A DNA stretch of 64,000 bases, from NCBI GenBank assembly GCA_030262725.1, contig JAJSZS010000012.1, positions 1-64,000 on the forward strand, given 5' to 3'. Under the pieces are notes generated by a model that worked only from the letters and a program-made list of their open reading frames with translations, was not told the origin of the DNA and made no database searches. Position 1 is the first letter of the stretch. Each line of letters opens with the position of its first letter. This stretch comes from Candidatus Desulfofervidus auxilii. Lineage in GTDB: Bacteria; Desulfobacterota; Desulfofervidia; Desulfofervidales; Desulfofervidaceae. Position numbers and translations under genes: made by a program. Below, piece after piece: positions 34,170-42,835 of this stretch.

Positions 34170-35423
34170 TTACCTCCTCACAATGGATTGAATGGCTTTA
34201 AGTGCTGCTGCTGTAGCGTCTTGAACTGAAGAAGCCACATCCATTGGTCTTTTAGCACATCCAGCAGGATAAATACCACTATCAGAATTAGAAACAATAA
34301 AATTAAAATCATCATAAGAAACATCGGCTGGGACTTTTTCCTCAGCCGTTACTGGCATCATGCCAGTAGCAAGGACTACCATATCTACTTCTTGTGATGT
34401 TCTTTTGCCAGATAAAATATCTTCAGCCTCAACTAATAAACTTTTATCAGGTTTTTCAGTGATTTTTGCCACTTTTCCTTTAATAAAATAAACATCCTTA
34501 TATTCTTTTATCCGATTATAAAAATCTTCAAAACGGCCATATGCTCTTAAATCAATATAAAAGATATAAACTTTAGCATCAGGATATTGTTCTTTAACAT
34601 ATCCAGCCTGTTTCATGGAGGCTAAACAACAAATTGCTGAACAATAAGGTAGGTGATTTTCATCACGTGAACCTGCACATTGGACAAATGCTATACTCTT
34701 TATTTCTTTATTATCTGAAGGTCTTAATATTTTCCCTTTTGTTGGGCCATTTACAGCTGCCAGTCTTTCCATCATAACATTAGTGATAACATTTTTATAT
34801 TTACCAAAACCAAGGTTATCCATTTTAGTTGCATCATAGGGTTTCCAACCTGTAGCCCAAATAATGGCACCTACTTTTAAATTTACTGTTTTTTCTTTCT
34901 CCTCTAAATTTATTGCTTTATAAGCGCATGCCTGAACACATTTACCACATTTGTCACATACAGTATCATCTATTACATATTTAGCAGGAAAAGCCATTTC
35001 ATGTGGCAGATAAATAGCTTTTGTCTTTGAAAGACCATAATTAAATTCATCATCTCTTTCTATTGGGCAAACCTCAACACATTTTCCACAAATAGTACAA
35101 TTGTTATTAACATAACGAGGTTTCAATTTTATAGTAACATCAAAATTGCCTGCTTGACCTGAAATCTTTTCTACTTCAGCTAAAGTAAAGAATTTTATAC
35201 GTGGATTGTCTTTAATACGCCTAAAATTTATTTCTAAACCACAATAGGGAGGGCAAAGTTTCGGGAAATAATGATGTAACTGAGCAACTCTTCCGCCAAG
35301 ATACGGCCGCTTTTCAACAAGAATAACATCATAACCAACCTCACCAATCTCTACTGCTGCTGTTAAACCACTCATGCCCCCACCAACGACTAAAATAGTT
35401 TGCGTACTTTTTCCCTCTGCCAT
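34170..35423 (-). CDS. qmoA: Quinone-interacting membrane oxidoreductase subunit A
   Basis: 417 residues, HdrA-like flavoprotein: FAD motif ILVVGGGMSGLTAAVE near the start, CSAICCLASMKQAGYV, and two Fe-S cysteine sets (CTICGKCVEVCP, CDKCGKCVQAC). It is a cytoplasmic partner of QmoB and is expected to contact AprBA. It follows a strong terminator after aprA; no clear separate promoter is visible in the 66 bases between terminator and start, so expression may be by readthrough. Confidence 0.95.
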   Translation of the reverse strand: MAEGKSTQTILVVGGGMSGLTAAVEIGEVGYDVILVEKRPYLGGRVAQLHHYFPKLCPPYCGLEINFRRIKDNPRIKFFTLAEVEKISGQAGNFDVTIKLKPRYVNNNCTICGKCVEVCPIERDDEFNYGLSKTKAIYLPHEMAFPAKYVIDDTVCDKCGKCVQACAYKAINLEEKEKTVNLKVGAIIWATGWKPYDATKMDNLGFGKYKNVITNVMMERLAAVNGPTKGKILRPSDNKEIKSIAFVQCAGSRDENHLPYCSAICCLASMKQAGYVKEQYPDAKVYIFYIDLRAYGRFEDFYNRIKEYKDVYFIKGKVAKITEKPDKSLLVEAEDILSGKRTSQEVDMVVLATGMMPVTAEEKVPADVSYDDFNFIVSNSDSGIYPAGCAKRPMDVASSVQDATAAALKAIQSIVRR

Positions 35424-35473
35424 TCTAATCCTCCACTTATTCTTTACCCGTCAACATCGAATTCGTGATAAAA

Positions 35474-35514
35474 AGAAAAAATTAAAAAACCGGGTGCCCT
35501 TAAGGGCACCCGGC
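35474..35514 (-). terminator. Intrinsic terminator between aprA and qmoA
   Basis: A perfect palindrome, arms 35490-35499 and 35504-35513 (CCGGGTGCCC/GGGCACCCGG) around TTAA, followed on the minus strand by T-rich bases. It lies about eight bases after the aprA stop. It should set apr transcript levels above qmo. Confidence 0.92.
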
Positions 35515-35521
35515 ATATTAA

Positions 35522-37429
35522 TTAGTCAATGGGTAATGGGATATAAGGTCTCTCAAACATTTCCCACTCACCGGTCTCAGGATTAATCTTGGAAAGCACA
35601 AACTTCTTCCAGTTCTGCTCATCAATATCTGGATAATCAGAACGATAGTAATAACCAGGCCATCTGGTCTCCTTCCTATAAAGGAGATGACGCATATGAC
35701 ATTCAGCTGTAATCAAACGATGATAGTTTTCCCATGCACGCATCAACTCATGAAGATTTTCAGCAGCTAGTTTTTCAGAGTCTTCTTTAAGCATCTGGAG
35801 CTTTTCTAAACCTCTCAACAGTGCAGGTTCATTAGTAGTGTATTGTGTACCAATACCACCTGCATATTCATCCATAATCTTATTAAGACGGAATACAAAC
35901 TGTTTAGGTCTGATGTAGAATGGATTTACATTAGGATCAGTGGTATAACCCTTATGTTCCTCAAAGGTCTTAAGAGGTCTGTATACCAAATCCATCAATT
36001 CTTTTACATCACCACGAGGTTTGGGTTCAAAATCCTTATGATCAAGGATGTATTTAATAGCTGCTTTTGCAGCAATCCTTCCTTCTGCATGAGAACCAGA
36101 AGAGAACTTATGGGCAGAAGCACCCACACCATCACCAGCAGTAAATAGACCTTCTACTGTAGTCATACGGTTGTACATACCAGGGAAGTCAGACTTATAT
36201 TCTTCAGGCATAAGGTCTTCTGGACCACAACACCAAGCACCATTAGCACCAGAGTGAGAGCCCATAAGATATGGTTCTGAAGGCATAATCTCAGATTTGA
36301 CCTTTTCAGGCTCAACGTTTTCAGCAGCCCAGAGGATTGACTGGCTTACTGTCATATCAAGGAAGTCTTCCCATGCCTCAGCTTCAAGCTTCTTTGCACG
36401 CTTTGGATCTGCCTCCATAATAGCCTTCATTGCAGCTTCAGTTCTCATAAAGATTGGGAACTTTCCTCCAAACATATCAAGCATCATAGCATGGTTTCTC
36501 AAACAAGTAGGAGTTGGTTTAACAAGACCATAAGGAGCGTATTTTTCAATATCTGCCTTTCTGGTCTTCATATATTCTTCATCAAATGCATTAGTAGCAT
36601 AAGCTTTAAACAGTAAGAACCAAGCACCTACTGGACCATAACCATCTTTATAACGGGCAGGAACAAAGCGGCATTCCATATTTACATGAGCAGCACCTAC
36701 TTCTAACATCATAGAATAAGTAGAACCAGCATTCCAAGGAGGATACCATGCACGACCATAACCTTCACCTGTGGAACGTGGACGGAAAATGTGCACTGCA
36801 CCACCACAGGCAACTATAATTGCTTTTGCTTTAAAGAAATAGAATTTATTTTCTCTTACACTAAAACCAACTGCACCAGCAATTCTATTAGGATGATTTT
36901 CATCTAATAAAAGTTTTACAACAAATACACGTTCAAGGATATTTTCTTCACCAAGAGCATTCTTTGCTGCTTCAGCCACAATGCACTTATAAGACTCACC
37001 ATTAATCATAATCTGCCAAGTACCTTCACGAACATATTTGCCTTCTTCATTCTTCCAAATAGGAAGACCCCATTTTTCAAAAAGATGAACTGAACCATCT
37101 ACATGTCTACCTACATCATAAACTAGGTCTTCACGTACAACACCCATTAAATCTTGACGAACATACTTTACATATTCTTCAGGAGTTCTGTCACCTTTTG
37201 TACCACCTACCTCTGGAGCAGCTCTTCCACTCATTCCAAGATATGTATTGATGGCGGATAAACCTTGAGCGACTGCACCACTTCTTTCTAAGGCTGCCTT
37301 ATCTACTAAAATCACTTTAATATCATCACCAGCCCAATATTTTGCTTCCACAGCCGCCCCACAGGCAGCCATACCGCCACCAACAATTAATAAATCAGTA
37401 TTAATTTCGACAACTTCAAATTCTGCCAT
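35522..37429 (-). CDS. aprA: Adenylylsulfate (APS) reductase alpha subunit
   Basis: 635 residues, usual length. FAD motif LLIVGGGMAACGAAVEA at the start, VDKAALERSGAVAQGLSAIN, substrate-site RPRSTGEGYGRAWYPPWNAG and GVGASAHKFSSGSHAEGR. With AprB it reduces APS to sulfite and AMP in the cytoplasm, using electrons from Qmo. It follows aprB after 26 bases with an AGGAGGTAAG ribosome site. Confidence 0.97.
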   Translation of the reverse strand: MAEFEVVEINTDLLIVGGGMAACGAAVEAKYWAGDDIKVILVDKAALERSGAVAQGLSAINTYLGMSGRAAPEVGGTKGDRTPEEYVKYVRQDLMGVVREDLVYDVGRHVDGSVHLFEKWGLPIWKNEEGKYVREGTWQIMINGESYKCIVAEAAKNALGEENILERVFVVKLLLDENHPNRIAGAVGFSVRENKFYFFKAKAIIVACGGAVHIFRPRSTGEGYGRAWYPPWNAGSTYSMMLEVGAAHVNMECRFVPARYKDGYGPVGAWFLLFKAYATNAFDEEYMKTRKADIEKYAPYGLVKPTPTCLRNHAMMLDMFGGKFPIFMRTEAAMKAIMEADPKRAKKLEAEAWEDFLDMTVSQSILWAAENVEPEKVKSEIMPSEPYLMGSHSGANGAWCCGPEDLMPEEYKSDFPGMYNRMTTVEGLFTAGDGVGASAHKFSSGSHAEGRIAAKAAIKYILDHKDFEPKPRGDVKELMDLVYRPLKTFEEHKGYTTDPNVNPFYIRPKQFVFRLNKIMDEYAGGIGTQYTTNEPALLRGLEKLQMLKEDSEKLAAENLHELMRAWENYHRLITAECHMRHLLYRKETRWPGYYYRSDYPDIDEQNWKKFVLSKINPETGEWEMFERPYIPLPID

Positions 37430-37455
37430 AATTTCTTACCTCCTAATTTTTTTGC

Positions 37456-37902
37456 TTACTTTTTAATAGTAGGTAATTCGCCTACTTCCAATACTTCAGG
37501 TTCTGCAAAAAGATAATTATCACCTATCTTGGAACGATCTGCTGGAGGATAACCAGCATATACATCAATTGAACCTTCTGGGGTTGTCCGAATTGGGAAT
37601 TTAAACCGTTTAATTAGACCATTTCTGAATTTTACTGTCCACATAATAGAATCTGTACCACGCATTGGGATAACACTTGCTCCCAATGGTACAAAATCAG
37701 TATAACCTCTTACTTCAATAGCCTGTTGTGGACAGATCTTCACACAAGAATAACATTCCCAACACATATCAGGCTCTTGATTATAAGCCTTCATGATCTC
37801 CCTATTAAGCACCATCAAATCATTTGGACAAATATACTGACATGCTGTTCTGGGAGCAGATTGACACCCATCACATTTTTCTACTTTTACAAAACTTGGC
37901 AT
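37456..37902 (-). CDS. aprB: Adenylylsulfate (APS) reductase beta subunit
   Basis: 148 residues. An eight-cysteine, two-cluster ferredoxin domain: KCDGCQSAPRTACQYICP and CWECYSCVKICPQQAIEVRGY. A C-terminal tail embraces AprA. It feeds electrons to the AprA flavin. GGAGGTG precedes the ATG at 37902. First gene of the apr-qmo unit. Confidence 0.97.
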   Translation of the reverse strand: MPSFVKVEKCDGCQSAPRTACQYICPNDLMVLNREIMKAYNQEPDMCWECYSCVKICPQQAIEVRGYTDFVPLGASVIPMRGTDSIMWTVKFRNGLIKRFKFPIRTTPEGSIDVYAGYPPADRSKIGDNYLFAEPEVLEVGELPTIKK

Positions 37903-37975
37903 ACTTACACCTCCATTTTTTGTTTTAAGCTAAAAATAAGTCTATTTTTTTATCTTTATAACTTATCCCATCCCA

Positions 37976-38032
37976 CCTCCTTTCTCCCTTTTAACCAGTG
38001 GTATATATAACATAAGCTCATGATTCTGTCAA
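37976..38032 (-). promoter_or_regulatory. aprBA promoter with orphan Shine-Dalgarno near the 5' end
   Basis: Minus strand TTGACA (38032-38027), 17 bases, TATATA (38009-38004). Predicted start about 37997, leader about 95 bases. GAAAGGAGG (complement of 37976-37984) begins 20 bases after the -10 box; only an ATG-GGA-TAA minimal ORF (37971-37963) follows it. The true aprB ribosome site is at 37908-37914. GAAAGGAGG equals the core of the Stab-SD mRNA stabiliser known from Bacillus cry3A. Confidence 0.85.
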
Positions 38033-38060
38033 GGAAAAAATTTATTTTTTTATTTTTTTA

Positions 38061-38089
38061 CTGGCATAAGGCACTATTTTATGTTAAAT
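38061..38089 (+). promoter_or_regulatory. Candidate leaderless promoter of the CDF transporter gene
   Basis: CTGGCA (38061-38066), 17 bases, TTAAAT (38084-38089), seven bases to the GTG start at 38097. Four of six matches in each box. Divergent from the aprBA promoter. Confidence 0.45.
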
Positions 38090-38096
38090 TGAATTT

Positions 38097-38945
38097 GTGG
38101 AATGTAGTGAAAAAGTAGCAGTTTATTCTGTTTTTTTTAATACTTCTCTTGTTATATTAAAATATTTTTTTGCTCAGTTTTCTGGAAGTCTTGCCATTAT
38201 GGCAGATGCTATTCACTCACTTACAGATGTAATTGCCTCATTGGCTATTCTAGTAGGTATAAAAATCTCAAAACGCCAATCTAAACAATTCCCTTATGGT
38301 CTTTATAAAGTTGAAAATCTTGTTTCTCTAGCTATGTCTATTCTTATAATATGGGTTGGCTTTGAAATTATTAAAATAGCCTTTGGTCGTGAATGTCAGA
38401 TTAAAACAACACAATTACCTTTAACTTTATTCGGCATATTTTTAATCATTATATTTACCTTTCTTTTTTCAAAATACGAATATAATGTAGGCGAAAGACT
38501 TAATTCTCCAAGCCTTATTAGTGATGCTCAACATATAAAAGCTGATATGCTTTCTACTGTAGTAGTATTTGCAGGATTAATTGGAGAATATTTGAATGTT
38601 CATCTTGATAGAACAGTTGCCTTTTTAGTAGCTTTATTTGTTATAAAAGCTGGAGGTAAAATTTTTATTGAAAGTATAAAAATATTATTAGAAGCCTCTC
38701 TTGATGCCTCAACATTAGAAAAAGTAAAAAATATTGTGCTTTCACATCCAGCTGTAAAAGAAATTAAAGAAATTCGGGGAAGAAGTTCAGGAAGGTATAA
38801 ATTTATTGAACTTATTTTGATCTTAAAAGTATCTGAATTTAAAAAGGCCCATTCTGTTACAGAAGAAATTGAAAAAAAGATTAAGGAAGAAATTTTGGGT
38901 GTTGATCATGTTCTCATCCATTATGAGCCTTTAGAGAGAGATTAA
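38097..38945 (+). CDS. Cation diffusion facilitator family metal exporter
   Basis: 282 residues with about five to six membrane helices and a cytoplasmic C-terminal domain. Metal sites are ADAIHSLTD (helix 2) and SDAQHIKADMLST (helix 5), the H/DxxxD pattern of Zn/Fe/Mn transporters; a cytoplasmic HSVTEEIEKKI segment is typical of the dimer domain. It exports divalent metals against the proton gradient; the metal is not determined. GTG start, no ribosome site. Its stop codon shares TTAA with the convergent acs gene. Confidence 0.9.
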   Translation: MECSEKVAVYSVFFNTSLVILKYFFAQFSGSLAIMADAIHSLTDVIASLAILVGIKISKRQSKQFPYGLYKVENLVSLAMSILIIWVGFEIIKIAFGRECQIKTTQLPLTLFGIFLIIIFTFLFSKYEYNVGERLNSPSLISDAQHIKADMLSTVVVFAGLIGEYLNVHLDRTVAFLVALFVIKAGGKIFIESIKILLEASLDASTLEKVKNIVLSHPAVKEIKEIRGRSSGRYKFIELILILKVSEFKKAHSVTEEIEKKIKEEILGVDHVLIHYEPLERD

Positions 38946-40870
38946 TCAGCTAAAGTAGTCAAATCGCCAGGATCAAGTCCTAATTCTCTTGCCTTTAATA
39001 CACGATGCATAATCTTTCCATCTCTTGTTTTTGGAAGACTATCTACAAATTCAATTGATTTAATAATGACAATAGAACCAAGCACTTTTCTTACATGTTT
39101 TCTTAATTCTTTATCTAATTCTTCACTAGGTTTATATTTTGCTTTTAGTACTACAAATACCTTAGCTACCTCACCTTTAATTGGATCAGGTACACCAATA
39201 CAGGCTGCTTCTGCTACAGCATGATGAGATACAAAGGCACTTTCTACTTCAACTGTACCAATTCGATAACCTCCAATATTCATTACATCATCTGCCCGAC
39301 CTTGAATCCAAAAGTAACCATCTTCATCTTTTCTGGCTACATCGCCAGTGGTATAAACTCCGCCAGGAATTATTTCCCAGTATTGTTCTTTATATTTTTG
39401 TGGATCTCCCCATAATGTTCTAAACATAGCAGGCCATGGTCGCTTAATAACAAGAAACCCACCTTTGCCTGCTGGCACAGGTTTACCTTCTTTATCTACT
39501 ACATCAGCAATAACCCCAGGAAATGGTTTTGTTGCTGAACCAGGTTTTAAAAGAGCTACAGGTAAAGGAGTAATCATAAACATACCTGTTTCTGTCTGCC
39601 ACCAAGTATCCATAATAGGACACCTTTCTCGACCAACATTTTCATAATACCAAATCCAAGCCTCAGGATTTATAGGTTCACCTACTGTACCTAATAGACG
39701 AAGTGTCTTTAAACTATATCGGCGAGGAAGTTCTCGCCCAAATCGCATAAGCATCCTGATAGTAGTGGGAGCAGTATAAAGAACAGTAATACCAAATTTA
39801 TCAATAATTTGCCACATTCTGTCAGGTTTAGGATAAAGAGGATGACCTTCATACATTACTGTTGTTGCTCCACAAAGTAGTGGACCATAAATAAGATAAC
39901 TATGACCTGTCACCCAACCTACATCAGCTGCACACCAATATATATCTGTTTCTTTAATATCAAATACCCATTTTAAAGTCCGGTAGACTCCTACCATATA
40001 ACCACCATGAACATGAAGAACACCTTTAGGCTCTCCTGTTGTACCAGAAGTATGAAGAATGTATAAAGGATGCTCAGCATCTAAAATTTCAGTCTCACAT
40101 TCCTCAGAAGCACCTTCCATTAAATCATGCCACCAAAGATAACGACCATCTGACATATCAATAGGTTCTCCTGTCCTTTTCACCACAATTACATGCTCAA
40201 CACTAGGAGACTCAAGCATTGCTTCATCTACTAAATCTTTTAAAAGAATTATTTTTCCATTTCGATAAGCACCATCAGCTGTTACAATTATTTTTGCTTT
40301 AGTATCATTTATTCTCTCTTTAAGAGCTGTAGCACTAAAACCTGCATAAACTACAGTGTGGATAGCACCAATTTTAGCACAGCCAAGCATAGCAATAGCT
40401 GTTTCAAGTAGATTAGGCATATAAATAACTACTCGATCACCCTTTTTCACACCCAGTGATTTTAAAACATTTCCAAATTGGTTTACCCGCCGATAAAGTT
40501 CATAATAAGTTAATTTCTTTTTTTGTTCAGGTGGCTCACCTTGCCAGATGATAGCTACTTTATTTTTTCGAAAACCATTAATGTGTCTATCAACTGCATT
40601 ATGTACAATATTACATTTTGCCCCAACAAACCATTTGTAAAATGGAGCATTACTTTCATCTAGCACTTTATCCCATTTTTTAAACCATTCTAATTCTTCG
40701 GCAGCTTCTTCCCAAAATCCCTCCAAATCATGAGTACCTCTTTCTAAAGCCTCCTGATATTCTTTAGGACTAACATTAGCTTCTACTACTACTTCAGGTA
40801 ATGGGCGAAATACTCGTGCCTCTTCTAAAAGAGCCTCTATTGTTTCTTTAAACTCTATCTTTTCAGCCAT
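38942..40870 (-). CDS. acs: Acetyl-CoA synthetase (AMP-forming)
   Basis: 642 residues, standard length. AMP-binding YILHTSGTTGEPKGV, acetate-pocket DTWWQTETGMFM, hinge GRADDVMNIGGYRIG and the C-terminal lysine loop LPKTRDGKIMHR (the acetylation-controlled lysine). It activates acetate to acetyl-CoA, useful for acetate uptake or assimilation. It has its own promoter and AGGAGG site, and lies 60 bases after a LytTR regulator gene. Confidence 0.95.
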   Translation of the reverse strand: MAEKIEFKETIEALLEEARVFRPLPEVVVEANVSPKEYQEALERGTHDLEGFWEEAAEELEWFKKWDKVLDESNAPFYKWFVGAKCNIVHNAVDRHINGFRKNKVAIIWQGEPPEQKKKLTYYELYRRVNQFGNVLKSLGVKKGDRVVIYMPNLLETAIAMLGCAKIGAIHTVVYAGFSATALKERINDTKAKIIVTADGAYRNGKIILLKDLVDEAMLESPSVEHVIVVKRTGEPIDMSDGRYLWWHDLMEGASEECETEILDAEHPLYILHTSGTTGEPKGVLHVHGGYMVGVYRTLKWVFDIKETDIYWCAADVGWVTGHSYLIYGPLLCGATTVMYEGHPLYPKPDRMWQIIDKFGITVLYTAPTTIRMLMRFGRELPRRYSLKTLRLLGTVGEPINPEAWIWYYENVGRERCPIMDTWWQTETGMFMITPLPVALLKPGSATKPFPGVIADVVDKEGKPVPAGKGGFLVIKRPWPAMFRTLWGDPQKYKEQYWEIIPGGVYTTGDVARKDEDGYFWIQGRADDVMNIGGYRIGTVEVESAFVSHHAVAEAACIGVPDPIKGEVAKVFVVLKAKYKPSEELDKELRKHVRKVLGSIVIIKSIEFVDSLPKTRDGKIMHRVLKARELGLDPGDLTTLAD

Positions 40871-40893
40871 AAATTTTTTCCTCCTTAACTGTT

Positions 40894-40922
40894 TTTATAG
40901 GTAATATTATATTATTTGTCAA
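40894..40922 (-). promoter_or_regulatory. Sigma-70-type promoter of acs
   Basis: Minus strand TTGACA (40922-40917), 17 bases, TATAAA (40899-40894). Eight bases after the lytTR stop; leader about 17 bases with AGGAGG. Confidence 0.8.
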
Positions 40923-40930
40923 TTTAACAT

Positions 40931-41755
40931 TTAAAGACCAAGAATCTCTTTAAGCTGTTTAAGTCGGCGGCGACTAATAGGAATCTCTATTTTATGCTTT
41001 CCTGTAGTCCGCAGATAAAAAGTACCCCCAGGCATTGGAGCAATTTCCACCACTTGATCAAGATTTACCAAATATTTTCGATGGACACGGAAAAAAGAAG
41101 AACCAGAAAAGCGTTCTTCTAAAGATTTTAAGCTAAAAGAGGCAAAAAATTTTTCTTCTGCAGTATAAATATAAGTATAATCACCATAAGCCTCAACAAA
41201 AATAATCTGAGAATAAGGAATGAGAATGTGACGTCCACCTTTTTCCACTGGTAATTTTTGAATTAAAGGAGTTTCACGTCTTTCTCTTTGCCAGCTTCTT
41301 TTTAAAGCAGCAAAAAGTTCATTTTCATCAAAAGCCTGAGGTGGTATTGAAATTTTTTCTCTTCCTTCCCCTTCTTTTTTCCGCAATATTCTTTCCCAAC
41401 GTTGTGCTCTTTCAATAGCTGCAATTAATCTTGACTTTTCCACTGGTTTTATTAAATAATCAACTGCATCTAAAGTGAAGGCTTCGGCTGCATAATTTTC
41501 ATTGTCAGCTAAGAAAATTAAAAGAAAAACATAACCAGCTCTAGTTAAGCTTTTAGCAAATTCAAGACCATTCATATCTGCTAATGTTACATCAGTTAAT
41601 AGGAGATCATAGGAGATTGCTTTAATTAGTTGAATTGCTTCCTTAGCCACAGGTGTTTCCCCTACTATCTGTACAGTACTTAGATCACTTAAGTACTTCC
41701 GAATTCTAGCCCTTTCTTCACAACTAGCTGAAACAATTAAAGTCTTTAAACTCAT
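40931..41755 (-). CDS. LytTR-family response regulator
   Basis: 274 residues: receiver domain (1-120, phosphoacceptor Asp55 in LLLTDVTLADMNGLEFA, lysine in DYLIKPVEK), a linker, and a C-terminal LytTR DNA-binding domain (about 170-274: IPYSQIIFVEAYGDYTYIY, FFRVHRKYLVNLDQV). It likely controls transcription; acs lies immediately downstream on the same strand and is the obvious candidate target. No sensor kinase of the LytS type is in the window. Confidence 0.9.
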   Translation of the reverse strand: MSLKTLIVSASCEERARIRKYLSDLSTVQIVGETPVAKEAIQLIKAISYDLLLTDVTLADMNGLEFAKSLTRAGYVFLLIFLADNENYAAEAFTLDAVDYLIKPVEKSRLIAAIERAQRWERILRKKEGEGREKISIPPQAFDENELFAALKRSWQRERRETPLIQKLPVEKGGRHILIPYSQIIFVEAYGDYTYIYTAEEKFFASFSLKSLEERFSGSSFFRVHRKYLVNLDQVVEIAPMPGGTFYLRTTGKHKIEIPISRRRLKQLKEILGL

Positions 41756-41794
41756 CTTATTAAAATGCCAAGAATATAAAAAAACTATATTTAA

Positions 41795-41823
41795 AGGTTA
41801 ACTTAAAAAATGCTTATCGTCAA
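41795..41823 (-). promoter_or_regulatory. Promoter of the LytTR regulator gene
   Basis: Minus strand TTGACG (41823-41818), 17 bases, TAACCT (41800-41795). Its -35 box directly abuts the moaA -35 box (41824-41829) on the other strand. Confidence 0.65.
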
Positions 41824-41852
41824 TTGACATTTTTTTAAAAATACTCTAGGAA
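41824..41852 (+). promoter_or_regulatory. Candidate leaderless promoter of moaA
   Basis: TTGACA (41824-41829), 17 bases, TAGGAA (41847-41852), five bases to ATG 41858. The -35 box is perfect; the -10 box is weak and overlaps an AGGAAA that could instead be a ribosome site. Confidence 0.5.
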
Positions 41853-41857
41853 AAAAC

Positions 41858-42835
41858 ATGCCTTTATATGACCCCTATGGGCGTCATATCAACTATTTAC
41901 GTATTTCTGTAACAGACCGTTGTAACCTTTATTGCTGTTATTGTCTTCCTAGAAAAAATATCAAAAAACTCCCTCATCATGAAATCTTGCGTTATGAAGA
42001 AATTGTGCATTTAGTTCGTATCATGGCAGAAATGGGTATTGAAAAAGTACGTATTACTGGTGGTGAACCATTAATAAGAAAAAATATAATATATTTAATC
42101 AAAAGACTTAAAAAAATCTCTAATATTAAAAAGATTTGTATGACCACTAATGGTACCCTTTTAAAAGAAATGGCTACTGAAATTTATCAAGCAGGTTTAA
42201 GACATATCAATATTAGTCTTGATACTCTAAATCCTAAAAAATATGCTTATATTACAAAAGTAAATGCTTTTTCTCATGTATGGACTGGAATAATGAAAGC
42301 ATTAGAAATAGGTTTTTCACCAGTAAAAATTAATATAGTATTGTTAAGGGGAATCAATGATGATGAAATATTAGATTTTGCTAAATTAACTTTAAATTAT
42401 CCATTACATATAAGATTTATTGAATTAATGCCACTTGTTTATACCTATATAGATTTTAATCAAGCTTTTATTTCCATAAATGAAGTTAAAAAAATTCTTG
42501 AAAAACTAGGAAATCTTGAAAGAATTCCTTCTTCAAATTTAGATGGTCCAGCACAAAGATTTAAATTAAAAGGTGGAATAGGAGAAATAGGTTTTATTGG
42601 TGCTTTAACTCAGCATTTTTGCAATAAATGTAATCGTTTACGTCTCACATCAGATGGAAAATTAAGGCCATGTCTTTTTTCAAATATTGAATGGGACTTA
42701 AAAACACCTTTACGTCAAGGAAAAGATGATAATATCCTTAAAACAATAATAAAAGAAGCTATTATTCATAAACCAAAATGGCATAGTTATAATAAATTTA
42801 ATATTCATTATCCTATGGTGTATATTGGGGGATGA
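41858..42835 (+). CDS. moaA: GTP 3',8-cyclase (molybdenum cofactor synthesis)
   Basis: 325 residues. Radical-SAM cluster CNLYCCYC near residue 25, RITGGEPL, and a second C-terminal cluster CNKCNRLRLTSDGKLRPCLF; the protein ends in Gly-Gly, typical for MoaA. It makes the cyclic pyranopterin precursor together with MoaC. No other moa gene is adjacent. Its 3' end overlaps the convergent TPR gene by 23 bases. Confidence 0.94.
   Translation: MPLYDPYGRHINYLRISVTDRCNLYCCYCLPRKNIKKLPHHEILRYEEIVHLVRIMAEMGIEKVRITGGEPLIRKNIIYLIKRLKKISNIKKICMTTNGTLLKEMATEIYQAGLRHINISLDTLNPKKYAYITKVNAFSHVWTGIMKALEIGFSPVKINIVLLRGINDDEILDFAKLTLNYPLHIRFIELMPLVYTYIDFNQAFISINEVKKILEKLGNLERIPSSNLDGPAQRFKLKGGIGEIGFIGALTQHFCNKCNRLRLTSDGKLRPCLFSNIEWDLKTPLRQGKDDNILKTIIKEAIIHKPKWHSYNKFNIHYPMVYIGG

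Noticed and set aside
35449-35454. TTGACG as a -35 box for qmoA
   Set aside because: No -10 box fits: the bases 17 further on are the qmoA ribosome site.
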